From Thermodesulfobacteriota bacterium (lineage in GTDB: Bacteria > Desulfobacterota > QYQD01), in assembly GCA_031082315.1 (NCBI GenBank), contig JAVHLC010000003.1:186001-250000 (forward strand): a DNA stretch of 64,000 bases, given 5' to 3'. A program made the translations under genes and the position numbers. The notes beneath the pieces are model-generated. The model was not told where the DNA came from. It made no database searches and was given only the letters and a program-made list of their open reading frames with translations. Within the stretch, counting starts at the first letter, position 1. Every line of letters starts with the position of its first letter. This document shows, piece by piece, positions 16,307 to 25,227 of this stretch.

Positions 16307-18091
16307 TTACTGATAATTTCTGCATTTATCCTGAACCATGGCCACAAACTGATTTACCGGCATGGCCGAAAGATTTTCCCCGTTCCTGAGGCGAACCGTC
16401 ACACTGTGCGAAGCGACCTCCTTGTCCCCGATAACAAGCATATATGGAATCTTCTGCATCTGCGCTTCTCTGATCTTTAAGCTCAGTTTTTCGTTGCGGA
16501 AATCTCCTTCCGCCCTGAGGCCTGCATCCATCATCTCCGCCAGGACGCCCTGGCCATAGTCAATCTGTCTGTCCGTAACCGTCATGATTACAGCCTGCAC
16601 CGGTGCCAGCCAGGCGGGAAAAGCGCCGCCGTAGTGCTCTATCAAAACGCCGATAAACCGCTCCAGCGCCCCCAATATGACCCTGTGGAGCATCACCGGC
16701 CTATGCCTTTCACCATCTGCCCCTACATAAACCAGGTCAAACCGTTCCGGCAGGGTAAAGTCGCACTGGATAGTGGCGCACTGCCAGCGCCGATCCAGGG
16801 CATCCTTAAGCTTTATGTCGATTTTGGGTCCATAAAACGCGCCTTCGCCCTCATGGACGGCAAACGGAATATCTTTGTCACGCAGGGCGCCCGTAAGGGC
16901 TGCGGTGGCCCGCTCCCAGTCTTCATCGCTACCGATGGACTTTTCCGGCCTGGTGCTGATTTCTACCTCATAATCAAAACCGAAGATGCCCATGACATAG
17001 GTGACAAAATCGATCACGCCTTTTATCTCATCATTTAACTGCTCCGGCATACAAATAATGTGCGCGTCATCTTGAGTAAACTGGCGAACCCTTAAAAGGC
17101 CGTGCAAAACGCCTGACTTCTCATGCCTGTGCACTGTGCCCAGTTCAAAGAACCGCAGCGGCAGGTCCCGGTAGCTCCTTACCCTGGATTTGTAAATGAG
17201 CATGTGGGCCAGGCAGTTCATGGGCTTGATGCCATACTGCTGACCATCTATCTCCGTAAAATACATATTCTCGCGATAGTTATCAAAATGACCGGAACGC
17301 TTCCAGAGATCAAGTTTCAATATCTGCGGCCCTATCACTAACTGGTACCCGCGTTTCAGGTGCTCTCGCTTTTCAAAATCCTCAATAATAAATCGTAGCA
17401 TGGCCCCGCGCGGATGATAAATTATCAGCCCTGCCCCTGCCTCATCGCTTACGCTGAATAGGTCCAGCTCCTTGCCTAGGCGGCGGTGGTCACGCCTCTT
17501 GGCCTCTTCAAGCTTCTCAAGATAATCATCGAGGACTTTACGATCAAAGAAGGCCGTCCCGTAGATGCGTTGCAGCATCTTATTGCGCTCATCTCCCCGC
17601 CAATAAGCGCCGGCCACGCCGGTCAACTTAAAGGCCTTGACCAATCCGGTAGAGGCAATATGCGGCCCGCGGCAAAGGTCAATAAAGTCACCCTGCCGGT
17701 AAATGGAAACGACCTCTTCGGGTATATCCCGAAGAAGCTCGACCTTATATGGTTCATCCAGCCGCGTAAACAATTCAATCGCGGCTTCCTTAACCAACTC
17801 TTCCCGCTGGAATTGCCTGTTTTCAGCGATAATCTCCCGCATCCGCCCCTCAATGCGCTCCAGATCCGCGGGCGTGAAGGTCCCTTCATAATCAAAATCA
17901 TAATAGAACCCGTGCGCTATAGCCGGGCCGATGGCCATCTTAACCGACGGGAATAAGTCTTTTACCGCCTCGGCCATGATATGCGCGGTGCTGTGCCTCA
18001 AGATAGACAGTTCCTCTCCCGTGGTCGTATCTCGAGGAATAGCCATCTCTCTGCCATCGGAGCTGGTTATGGAAATAAGATTTTCCCCCAT
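16307..18091 (-). CDS. thrS: Threonine-tRNA ligase, short N-terminus
   Basis: 594 residues against about 640 in E. coli. The N-terminal TGS domain is nearly absent: only about 25 residues ([16 protein letters not shown]...) precede the editing domain, which starts at [16 protein letters not shown]. The HxxxH of the editing site (HSTAH) and the class II catalytic core, with a zinc cysteine in KPMNCLAHM, are present. The C-terminal anticodon-binding domain ([14 protein letters not shown]) is complete. It heads the thrS-infC-rpmI-rplT-pheST-ihfA-merR series. A hairpin with a short T-run sits directly before the start codon. Confidence 0.95.
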   Translation of the reverse strand: MGENLISITSSDGREMAIPRDTTTGEELSILRHSTAHIMAEAVKDLFPSVKMAIGPAIAHGFYYDFDYEGTFTPADLERIEGRMREIIAENRQFQREELVKEAAIELFTRLDEPYKVELLRDIPEEVVSIYRQGDFIDLCRGPHIASTGLVKAFKLTGVAGAYWRGDERNKMLQRIYGTAFFDRKVLDDYLEKLEEAKRRDHRRLGKELDLFSVSDEAGAGLIIYHPRGAMLRFIIEDFEKREHLKRGYQLVIGPQILKLDLWKRSGHFDNYRENMYFTEIDGQQYGIKPMNCLAHMLIYKSRVRSYRDLPLRFFELGTVHRHEKSGVLHGLLRVRQFTQDDAHIICMPEQLNDEIKGVIDFVTYVMGIFGFDYEVEISTRPEKSIGSDEDWERATAALTGALRDKDIPFAVHEGEGAFYGPKIDIKLKDALDRRWQCATIQCDFTLPERFDLVYVGADGERHRPVMLHRVILGALERFIGVLIEHYGGAFPAWLAPVQAVIMTVTDRQIDYGQGVLAEMMDAGLRAEGDFRNEKLSLKIREAQMQKIPYMLVIGDKEVASHSVTVRLRNGENLSAMPVNQFVAMVQDKCRNYQ

Positions 18092-18104
18092 CTTTTCAGT
18101 TAAA

Positions 18105-18141
18105 AGGGCATCTTACTGTCTGATGACAACAAAGATGCCCT
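18105..18141 (-). promoter_or_regulatory. Leader hairpin just upstream of thrS
   Basis: On the minus strand AGGGCATCTT and AAGATGCCCT form a perfect 10-bp stem with a 17-base loop, followed by TTTTAA and, 13 bases after the stem, the thrS ATG. It may be an attenuator or a translational operator. No T-box consensus is present. Confidence 0.5.
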
Positions 18142-18218
18142 CTAATCCGCCCGTAAATTTAAAACATATAATTGCTTAGAGGTTGCTCCCGGCTATTGCT
18201 CGCGGATGTTTATTTAAA

Positions 18219-18293
18219 TGGTAGGCACGGGCGGTTTCGAACCGCCGACCTCTACCGTGTCAGGGTAGCGCTCTCCCCCTGAGCTACGTGCCT
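18219..18293 (-). tRNA. tRNA-Val(GAC)
   Basis: The cloverleaf folds fully: acceptor AGGCACG/CGTGCCT, D arm GCTC...GAGC, anticodon stem CTACC/GGTAG with loop CTGACAC (anticodon GAC), and T arm with TTCGAAA. The CCA end is encoded (18219-18221). Confidence 0.96.
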
Positions 18294-18490
18294 GCATTAA
18301 AAACAAAACCAGGATATAAAAACCATCATTTGGTAACAATATTTATGCGGTATGTCAAGGAAAATGTCAAATAATGTTAATGCAATATCCTATATAGTTA
18401 TAGACATGGCCGGCAATTAAGTGGCAGAGTGGAGAGGGCGAAGGGAAGGGGGGCTGTTGTAATCTGAATTTTTGGTCCAGGTATCAAAAT

Positions 18491-18525
18491 TAAAAATGGC
18501 TATAAGCCAGTTACTTATAGCCATT
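18491..18525 (-). terminator. Intrinsic terminator after tRNA-Lys
   Basis: On the minus strand a 12-bp stem, AATGGCTATAAG with its complement after a 7-base loop, is followed by TTTTAATTTT. It lies 10 bases downstream of the tRNA-Lys CCA end. Confidence 0.7.
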
Positions 18526-18534
18526 AAATCTTAC

Positions 18535-18610
<76 letters not shown>

Positions 18611-18652
18611 GAGTTGAACCATGAAATTTAATAAAAGTAGCAGACTAAGATT

Positions 18653-18729
18653 TGGCACGCCCGGCCCGACTCGAACGGGCGACCTACGGATTCGAAGTCC
18701 GGCGCTCTGTCCAACTGAGCTACGGGCGC
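18653..18729 (-). tRNA. tRNA-Arg(TCG)
   Basis: Acceptor GCGCCCG/CGGGCGT with a G-U first pair, anticodon loop CTTCGAA (anticodon TCG), T arm CGCCCGTTCGAGTCGGGC-like, and encoded CCA. Confidence 0.94.
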
Positions 18730-18862
18730 CAAGCATAACATTGCCAAGGTGGTGGTTTTTTTAACACCTTTGTTTTGATAAGTCAACCCTTAGTGCCTCT
18801 GATCTGGGTTTGGTTGCAAGAAAACATTTAATATCTTAGACTAAGTTAATTGGGTTAGACTA

Positions 18863-19017
18863 GTTTCCATCCGGAAACCCAAGGATTCCGGATGGAGCAG
18901 TCAGCACTCAGCCATCAGCGTTCAGCTTAATGTGTTGTTTGTCTTAGATTTTTGCTGACAGCTAATCGCTGATCGCTGAAAGCGTGAAGCCGGAAACAGT
19001 AGTTTCCGGATGAACAC
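18863..19017. repeat. 155-bp palindromic element, copy b
   Basis: Same length and ends as copy a (15242-15396): GTTTCCATCCGG...CCGGATGAACAC. It lies in the gap between the tRNA cluster and the second dsrC; the rest of 18730-19102 shows no gene. Confidence 0.75.
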
Positions 19018-19102
19018 CAGACTAAAATTTTACTGGAAAACTTAGCACGATATATGCTAAAAATAGTTGCAACAATATAATCACATCGGAGAGGGATTAC
19101 TT

Positions 19103-19420
19103 ATGCCGAGCGTATCTTATAAAGACAAGCGATTCGAGGTCAACATAGAAGGCTATTTGAAGACTTTCGATAGCTGGACTGCGGAATTCTCCCAGGCCAT
19201 CGCCAAACAAGAAGGGATAGAAGATTTAACCGATGAACACTGGCTAATAATTGAATACGTGCGTAACTACTATGCCAAACGTGGCATTGCTCCTATGATT
19301 TTAAAATTGCAACGAGACCTCAAAATTTCCATTTGGCGAATACATGAACTTTTTCCTACCACGTCTGAGAGGGCTATATGCAAGATTGCCGGACTGCCCA
19401 AGCCCACCGGTTGTATCTAA
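19103..19420 (+). CDS. Second DsrC/TusE-family protein
   Basis: 105 residues, starting at the ATG at 19103, which follows GGAGAGGG; an upstream in-frame ATG at 19067 has no ribosome site. The C-terminal arm CKIAGLPKPTGCI keeps both redox cysteines (C93, C104), so it could carry sulfur as true DsrC does. The rest is clearly diverged from the first copy (3628-3948), for example SWTAEFSQAIAKQEGIEDL replaces the usual WNE region. It stands alone, convergent with the radical-SAM/YcaO pair. Whether it serves DsrAB, a relay such as TusA/DsrE, or a regulatory role is open. Confidence 0.88.
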   Translation: MPSVSYKDKRFEVNIEGYLKTFDSWTAEFSQAIAKQEGIEDLTDEHWLIIEYVRNYYAKRGIAPMILKLQRDLKISIWRIHELFPTTSERAICKIAGLPKPTGCI

Positions 19421-19464
19421 GCATTAATCGCTGGACTGCCCGGCCCCAAAAAATGTCAAACCGT

Positions 19465-19520
19465 CCTGCCTGTGCGTTGCCTGACTGCGAGCGTTCTCGC
19501 TCAGGCAGGCACGCAGACAG
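19465..19520. repeat. Palindromic repeat overlapping the 3' end of the radical SAM gene
   Basis: The arms GTCCTGCCTGTGCGTTGCC and GGCACGCAGACAGG face each other. The last six codons and stop of the radical SAM gene (G-P-V-C-V-P-A) fall inside it. A compact relative is at 24990-25016. Confidence 0.6.
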
Positions 19521-21876
19521 GGCCGGCCATTTTAATTCTCTGCTCTTCCCTTAAGAGAGAATACCTGATCTGGCCGGCCAGAAATTTTTCTTTTAATTCT
19601 TCTATTACCTCCATGGCTTCGCCTTTCTTCTGGTAGATATCCAGAAGGCAATAAAGGACTCGCAGGTCTCGCTCATTATATATCCTTTTTAAGATCTCCA
19701 GCGCCCGATCATAGTCTTTAAGACTCAAATAACAACGAATCTGCTGAATCAGGCCCTCGTGGTCCTGCCATCCAGCCTTATTTATAAGTTCTAGAGCAAA
19801 TTCAAATAGTCCGCCCTCCATGAGGACGCGGATAACTTTTAGCCCCAGGCCGTCCCTCGTAAAAATTTTCTCCGCGACGGTCATGGCCTCGGTAAACCTT
19901 CCCAGACAGAGATATTTACTAATAAGGTCCAGACCCCGCTGGGGGCTTTGCATCAATTCTTCGGGGTTAAGCGATCGTAACCAGATGTAGTATAAGGCCT
20001 CCTGGGTCTTTCTGAGAGAATCGAGATCGCCCGGTTGGTATGTGTTGCAGATGCCGAGAGAAGGAATGTCTTCAACCCCCTGGACAAACACAGGTTCCAT
20101 GACCTTATGTACCCTTATCATGAAGGTGGCATCTTGTCCGGCCAGCTCCCGGTCAGGATATTCATGAGGAAATCTGACCTGAAACCGCCTCTCTTCTCCG
20201 GCCTTAAGTCCCGCCAGGTTGCTCTCGAATTCAGGCAGAAAGCGGCCCTCACCGATCACGAGCGGCCAGTATCGTCCGCTCGCACTGGGAATGGGTCTTT
20301 CCCCAAGGTATCCGGCAATATCTAAAATTATCTTCATCCCGGATCTTGCCGCAGAGCTTGAGTCCCGGTAGAAAGGCACGCGCCTGATCCATTCCTTAAG
20401 CCACGACTGTCCGGCGGCCCTGTCCGTGCTCAAATACCGGTAGAGCAACTCAAATTCCTCAACCTCACATAATAACCCTGTAAGATAAAGATAGAATTCC
20501 GGCTCTTCGTCCAGATAATGGGCTTGGTGAACAAGATACGAGAGGAGAGGGAAGATATCGGTCCTTGCCTCGAACTTCTCCTGGAAGAAGACGTTGTTAA
20601 TAAACCAGATGGCCTTCAGCCGCTTTATCTCTTTGGAGGTCAGCTTCTCGGTCTCAAAATCATCTCCGATGGATAAGTATCGGGGCTTGTATTGCGGGTG
20701 AGGTATGATCCCGAATTTCTTATAGTCTCTCTGGATCTCCGTGCCGAAATAGACCTGAAGCTGCTGCGAACAGGAATTACCCTCGATGCGAACCCCGTGG
20801 TTCTTCACAAAACGCACGGTTTCATAGGCATCGGCAAAGGTCTCACCCGGCAGCCCGTAAAGGGTAAACAACTCCACGTTGACGCCAAAGGACTGGGCCA
20901 ATTTGATGGCCTTAGACAGTCTGTCCAGATCCAATTTTTTTCTGATGGTATCGAGAACCCTGGGGCTGCCTGATTCCATGCCATAGGCAATGGTAGCGGC
21001 CCCGGCCCGTTTTAGCTTCATAAGAAGGGAGGCATCTACCAGGTCGTAACGCGTTTGACACCAGAACCGGATATCAAGGTCCTGTTCTATAATTTTATCT
21101 AAAAGGCATTCCAGCCGCTCGCGGGAAAAACTGAAGTTCGGATCGGCAAACCAGAACTGTCTAACGCCCCCTTTTACACAATGCCTGATTTCTTCCAGCA
21201 CCCGTTCGATGGAGTGAATTTTTACCTTATGATGGAACGCCCTGGGCGTATAGCAGAATACGCAGGGATAGACACAGCCTCTGGAGGTAAGCAAGATGGC
21301 CGTATCCTTGTGTGATAGATCCAGGATATTTGTCAGATACGGTGACGGATAGGTATCCAAATCATCTCCGGTTTCTTCGGCCATCGGATTATCATACAGG
21401 CGATTTTCTACCCTATAGGATATCCCACGGACAGTGGACAAGGGCCGATTCTCCCGCAGCGCACAGGCGAGATCCCGCGCCACTATTTCGCCGTCACCCC
21501 GGGAAATGACATCCATATGGCGAAGGTCAAGGAGGGCCTCGGTAGGCATGAAGGTCGCTTGCGGCCCGCCAATGACAACGGGTATCCGGGGATCCAGTTC
21601 CTTTATGAATTTAGCCATAAGGCGGATACTTTCCATGTTTTCCATGTAAGCAGAAAAAGCTACATATAAAGGACGCCGGTTAAGGATGAACTCCCTGATT
21701 TTTAACAGCGACAAAGGCCTGTCTTTGAGATCATCCCACAGGGCGATCTCAAACCCATTATCCCTGAGAAAGGCGCCTATATATCCTAGTGAGATCGGGA
21801 TGGTATCTGATGAAGAGACCGGAGAGGTTCGATTACTGTTGATGAGTAAGACAGGGGGATCGCTTATTGAATGCAT
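19501..21876 (-). CDS. B12-binding radical SAM protein with embedded FKBP-like domain and TPR-like tail
   Basis: 791 residues. Residues 8-150 are a cobalamin-binding-type Rossmann domain (VLLINSNRTSP, PVVIGGPQATFMP). The radical SAM domain follows, with cluster motif C201-xxx-C205-xx-C208 in RGCVYPCVFCYTPR, extending to about 440. Residues about 512-595 read as a trigger-factor/FKBP-type prolyl isomerase domain (VIGEGRFLPEFESNLAGLK, then AGEERRFQVRFPHEYP). The last ~180 residues are TPR-like helical pairs. I know no characterised protein with this order. The FKBP and TPR parts suggest that it handles protein substrates. It is downstream of a YcaO-TPR gene in the same direction, separated by a repeat. 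The very C-terminus is encoded by a palindromic repeat. Confidence 0.85.
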   Translation of the reverse strand: MHSISDPPVLLINSNRTSPVSSSDTIPISLGYIGAFLRDNGFEIALWDDLKDRPLSLLKIREFILNRRPLYVAFSAYMENMESIRLMAKFIKELDPRIPVVIGGPQATFMPTEALLDLRHMDVISRGDGEIVARDLACALRENRPLSTVRGISYRVENRLYDNPMAEETGDDLDTYPSPYLTNILDLSHKDTAILLTSRGCVYPCVFCYTPRAFHHKVKIHSIERVLEEIRHCVKGGVRQFWFADPNFSFSRERLECLLDKIIEQDLDIRFWCQTRYDLVDASLLMKLKRAGAATIAYGMESGSPRVLDTIRKKLDLDRLSKAIKLAQSFGVNVELFTLYGLPGETFADAYETVRFVKNHGVRIEGNSCSQQLQVYFGTEIQRDYKKFGIIPHPQYKPRYLSIGDDFETEKLTSKEIKRLKAIWFINNVFFQEKFEARTDIFPLLSYLVHQAHYLDEEPEFYLYLTGLLCEVEEFELLYRYLSTDRAAGQSWLKEWIRRVPFYRDSSSAARSGMKIILDIAGYLGERPIPSASGRYWPLVIGEGRFLPEFESNLAGLKAGEERRFQVRFPHEYPDRELAGQDATFMIRVHKVMEPVFVQGVEDIPSLGICNTYQPGDLDSLRKTQEALYYIWLRSLNPEELMQSPQRGLDLISKYLCLGRFTEAMTVAEKIFTRDGLGLKVIRVLMEGGLFEFALELINKAGWQDHEGLIQQIRCYLSLKDYDRALEILKRIYNERDLRVLYCLLDIYQKKGEAMEVIEELKEKFLAGQIRYSLLREEQRIKMAGPVCVPA

Positions 21877-21896
21877 TCATTGTTTCCTTATGTTGA

Positions 21897-22016
21897 CGGC
21901 TTCGTAAAAAAGCCTTTTCACCGCTGAGTACGCAGAGCCCGCAGAGAAAAACCTTAAACCGTTCAATATGTTATCTCGGCGTCCTGCGGTAAAATTTTAC
22001 TTTTTGCGAGTTCATC
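21897..22016. repeat. Imperfect inverted repeat, CGCAGAG family
   Basis: ACGGCTTCGTAAAAAAGCC...CACCGCTGAG...GCAGAG...CTGCGGTAAAATTTTAC...GAGTTC. It corresponds to 2588-2733 in the opposite orientation, and to 24138-24290. It separates the YcaO and radical SAM genes. Confidence 0.6.
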
Positions 22017-22070
22017 AATTTTGAGTTTTTTCGTTGGTCATTGCCTTCATCTATGAGCCATGACCCATCC

Positions 22071-23807
22071 CTAAGACAATGCCTGCCTGCTTAGCTTCTC
22101 GATATTTTCACGGGCAAAATCTATAGAGGGGTCGATATCCAGGGCGAACTGATAGTATCGGATGGCCTCGGCTATATGGCCCATTTCCCGAAGGTTGGAA
22201 CCGATGTTGGCATAATCTATGGCCGAAGACGGGTCCAGATCTATGGCCTTTTCAAAGCAGGCTATGGATTGCACATGATCTTTGAGCTTAAAATGACAAA
22301 AGCCCATCAGGTTATGTATTTCCTTGAGTTCTGCATTACACTCCCGTGCCTTTTCAAGCTCCGCCAAGGCCTGCCTTATATCCCCCAACTCCTTGTAGCA
22401 CACACCCCGCTGGCAATAAAGACTGGCCCTCTCCTTGCCTGTCGTGTCAAGGGCTAATGCGCGTTCATAGCAGGCCAGGGCCTCATCGTAGCGGCCTTCC
22501 CGCTCATAGGTGTAGCCCAGGAAGAAATGGACCTCGTAATGGTCAGGATAGATCGTCTTCATTTGCTCAAGCTCATAGACAGCCCTTTGGCTGTCGGGAA
22601 ATTGTGAGACCAGCTTGGCGGCGTGCAGACAGAAACTGTTATCCCTGGTGCGTTCGCGGAAATGAGCCCCTGGAACGATCATATATACGGCCGGAATGCG
22701 GAGTACAGGATGGGTAATATCCACGGCATAAACGGTAAACCCCTTTTCAGCCAGGGCATGGACACACTGTTCCAGTTCCACCCGCTGGTTGGAATGCGAG
22801 ACATCGGGCATATCTCCGATGCAAGCATTATTCCCGGCTTCCGTCACATAACGGGCGTCTTCCAGTCCGGAAAATTTGGGCAGGCCGCTTTCAGCATATC
22901 TGCCTTCGGTGTCAAAGTCCCCGGCAAGCTGAGCTACTTCCGTCAAGGCCCGGATAAGGGCCTTCTCCGGGTGTGTAGCTGTCCCCGCGGTATAGACAAT
23001 CTCACTTTTTTCCGGGAAAGTGGCGGGGTCCATAGCCAGGGCCGCTACTGTGGGTATCCCCATCTCGAGGGTAATATCTTTTACGTAAAGGTTGATCCCT
23101 TTTGAGTCATATTTTGTGATCAACTCTCTCGCCATGGGATCTTTTACCGAGGAAAGATCAATGGCCGGGGTAGGAAGATTTTCGTTTGTAACGACCGAGG
23201 ATACGTGCCTTTCCACCACCTCACATAATCCCTGAAGGGCGGCCTCGGTCAGGGTATTTCCGGCTGAGGAGCCGTTATACTCATTTAACATATAAAACCA
23301 CTGAAAGGGGAGCCAGACCTCTTTATTATGCGTGAGATCATAGGCCCGGGTCCAGTAAAAGGGGAGGGTGGACCAGAGCCCCCCGGCTTTTTCCAATTCA
23401 TGGGCATTACCCGGATCATCATGCACGGACTGCATAAGCGCCTCAGGGGGCACCACGTCTCCTTGAAGCGCTCCGGCCTCGGAACAGACAAAAGATCCAT
23501 TCATAAAACTAAAAAGAGAGTACCGTTCCATGAGTTCCATAAGGGCGCTCGCCTCTGCCTGTTCAGGAGTCCCTCCCTTACCCATCTGTTTGATGGTGCC
23601 GACGACCTCTCTGGCCTCTGCGCCACAGATGCTCATATAGACCGGGATTCCCAGCCTGCCCTTGTCTATTCGGACCACGTCCCTCAGAATCTCGCCCTTG
23701 ACCTGTTTTAGACGGTCCCTGACCCTGGCCACGGTCTCTTGTGGCGAAACGGCCTTGTCCTGATCAATCGTATAGGTCTTAATTGAGTCGGCAAAAACGA
23801 GTGACAT
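22071..23807 (-). CDS. YcaO-domain protein with C-terminal TPR repeats
   Basis: 578 residues. Residues about 50-400 form a YcaO domain, with ATP-binding-type motifs EASALMELMERY and LCEVVERH, and ALIRALTEVAQL further on. Residues about 415-570 are four to five TPR units (YEREGRYDEALACYERALAL is one). YcaO enzymes use ATP to activate backbone amides, giving azolines, thioamides or amidines in peptides or proteins, usually with a partner protein that brings substrate. There is no E1-like or precursor-peptide gene alongside, but a radical SAM protein that also has TPR-like repeats follows on the same strand. The C-terminus lacks the PxPxP tail of cyclodehydratase YcaOs. Confidence 0.88.
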   Translation of the reverse strand: MSLVFADSIKTYTIDQDKAVSPQETVARVRDRLKQVKGEILRDVVRIDKGRLGIPVYMSICGAEAREVVGTIKQMGKGGTPEQAEASALMELMERYSLFSFMNGSFVCSEAGALQGDVVPPEALMQSVHDDPGNAHELEKAGGLWSTLPFYWTRAYDLTHNKEVWLPFQWFYMLNEYNGSSAGNTLTEAALQGLCEVVERHVSSVVTNENLPTPAIDLSSVKDPMARELITKYDSKGINLYVKDITLEMGIPTVAALAMDPATFPEKSEIVYTAGTATHPEKALIRALTEVAQLAGDFDTEGRYAESGLPKFSGLEDARYVTEAGNNACIGDMPDVSHSNQRVELEQCVHALAEKGFTVYAVDITHPVLRIPAVYMIVPGAHFRERTRDNSFCLHAAKLVSQFPDSQRAVYELEQMKTIYPDHYEVHFFLGYTYEREGRYDEALACYERALALDTTGKERASLYCQRGVCYKELGDIRQALAELEKARECNAELKEIHNLMGFCHFKLKDHVQSIACFEKAIDLDPSSAIDYANIGSNLREMGHIAEAIRYYQFALDIDPSIDFARENIEKLSRQALS

Positions 23808-23965
23808 AGAGGATCTCCCATATTTTTTTGATAGGCGTGTACGGAGATTGCTTATCGTCTCCGCATATTACCGGAAGTTTTTTATATATCAAGGATTTCT
23901 TATGAAATCAATAAGGGGAGTTCTGAGACAGGGGCCCCGTCAAAGTCAGAGTCAGCTTGTATATA

Positions 23966-24044
23966 AAATCCCCCTAGATCCCCCTTTTCCAAAGGGGGAG
24001 CAGCCGTTCCTCCCTTTGGAAAAGGGAGGTTAGGAGGGATTTTT
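23966..24044. repeat. Inverted repeat, AAATCCCCC...GGGGGATTT type
   Basis: Two arms of about 32 bp, rich in C-runs and G-runs (ATCCCCCTTTTCCAAAGG / CCCTTTGGAAAAGGGAGG), are separated by CAGCCGTTCC. The same kind of unit is found inside the thiDN reading frame at 39446-39494. With 24138-24290 it fills most of the 628-base gap 23808-24435; I see no gene in that gap. Confidence 0.65.
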
Positions 24045-24137
24045 GGATTGCGGAAGTTACCTCATTATATCAGTAAAATGAGCACCACTTTGACGTCACC
24101 GTAGGTCCGGAGAGGCAGTCGAGAAGAAAGTTAATAT

Positions 24138-24290
24138 TGACGGCTTCGCAAAAAAGTTTTTTCACCGCTGAGCACGTATTGTCCGTTGCAACTGACTACT
24201 GACCACTGACTATTGACTACTGCATGTTATCTCAGCGTTCTCGGCGACCTCTGCGGTAAAATTTGGTTTTTTACGAATTCATCAATATTG
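24138..24290. repeat. Imperfect inverted repeat with nested TGACTACTGACCACTGAC unit
   Basis: Outer parts match 21897-22016 (ACGGCTTCGCAAAAAAG, CACCGCTGAG, CTCTGCGGTAAAATTTG). A second repeat type, a run of ACTGACTAC/GACCACTGAC units, sits within it. Confidence 0.6.
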
Positions 24291-24435
24291 GCGTCATAAA
24301 AATTATACGGATTATACCGGCATTTCCGGAAAATAGTCACGGAGTAAAGAGTTTTTATGGTAAGGTAATAACCAGAGATTATTCGCCAAAGGCGCATCTG
24401 GCTGTGCGGAAAAGAAGGGATATACGAGGAGGGTA

Positions 24436-24921
24436 ATGTCCACAGAGCTGAAAAGCCACAATAGCCATCTCGTCGGTGTCATTTCCGATACCCATGGTCT
24501 CCTTCGGCCCGGGGTGCTCAAGGCTTTTGAAGGTATCGATCTGATCGTTCATGCCGGAGATATCGGCCCGGAGGAAGTACTGAAGGCGCTTCAAGGAGTT
24601 GCCCCGGTTGTTGCCGTGCGCGGCAATATGGACAGGTTCGGCTGGGCAGGAAAACTTTCTAAAACAGAAATAGTTGCAGTCGGAGAGGCCTTATTATATG
24701 TGCTCCATGATGTAGATGAGCTTGATCTGGACCCGGCTGCGGCTGGTTTCAGCGCGGTGATAAGCGGTCATTCCCATCGGCCATGTATAGAAAAGCAAAA
24801 TGGCGTACTTTTTTTAAATCCAGGTAGTGCGGGACCGTGTCGGTCCGCGTTACCGGCTTCAGTGGTCTTGCTTCGTGTAGAGGGGAACTCATTGGGTGCG
24901 CAGTTGATAACATTGAGATGA
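24436..24921 (+). CDS. YfcE/MJ0936-family metallophosphoesterase
   Basis: 161 residues. The metal-site motifs appear in order: GVISDTHGL, VHAGDIG, VRGNMD and SGHSHRP, ending with FLNPGSA. These are the signatures of small cytoplasmic phosphodiesterases of the MJ0936/YfcE type. The natural substrate is not known for most members. The ATG at 24436 follows GAGGAGGGTA. No partner gene is adjacent. Confidence 0.9.
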   Translation: MSTELKSHNSHLVGVISDTHGLLRPGVLKAFEGIDLIVHAGDIGPEEVLKALQGVAPVVAVRGNMDRFGWAGKLSKTEIVAVGEALLYVLHDVDELDLDPAAAGFSAVISGHSHRPCIEKQNGVLFLNPGSAGPCRSALPASVVLLRVEGNSLGAQLITLR

Positions 24922-24989
24922 GATTTTCTTCAGGCTATAACCTGGAACCGCTGCTGATAAAGTCCCCAGAGGGCGAAGCTATGAGCCGA

Positions 24990-25016
24990 CCTGTCTGCGT
25001 GCAACGCACAGGCAGG
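24990..25016. repeat. Short hairpin repeat CCTGTCTGCGTGC
   Basis: CCTGTCTGCGTGC and GCACAGGCAGG form a near-perfect stem around AAC. It is related to the longer unit at 19465-19520. The gap 24922-25088 otherwise shows no gene. Confidence 0.5.
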
Positions 25017-25088
25017 CGAACAAAAACCCGCCTACAGCGGACTGAAGGAACAGGGCTAGTCTCAGAGTCAAGGAACTGCGGGTGAACT

Positions 25089-25196
25089 TCATTCCTCAAA
25101 GATCTCTTCCATAGGTATGCCTTCTAGTCTGCCTTCTCTATAAGCTTTGAGTCTCCGCTCAGCTTCATCAGTCCAGATATCATCGAGTTGGGCTAT
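25089..25196 (-). pseudogene. Remnant of an addiction-module antitoxin (C-terminal 35 residues)
   Basis: The C-terminal stretch LDDIWTDEAERRLKAYREG followed by GIPMEEIFEE matches the usual tail of small RelB-like putative addiction module antitoxins (about 70 residues). The N-terminal half is missing: the frame runs instead into the antisense of a transposase fragment. The antitoxin was cut by the insertion. Confidence 0.6.
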
Positions 25197-25227
25197 ACTG
25201 ACATCTATGGACAGAGTTGCTTGAGTA

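Noticed and set aside
18092-18220. T-box or other aminoacyl-tRNA riboswitch ahead of thrS
   Set aside because: No T-box consensus or specifier-loop arrangement; only a simple hairpin is present.
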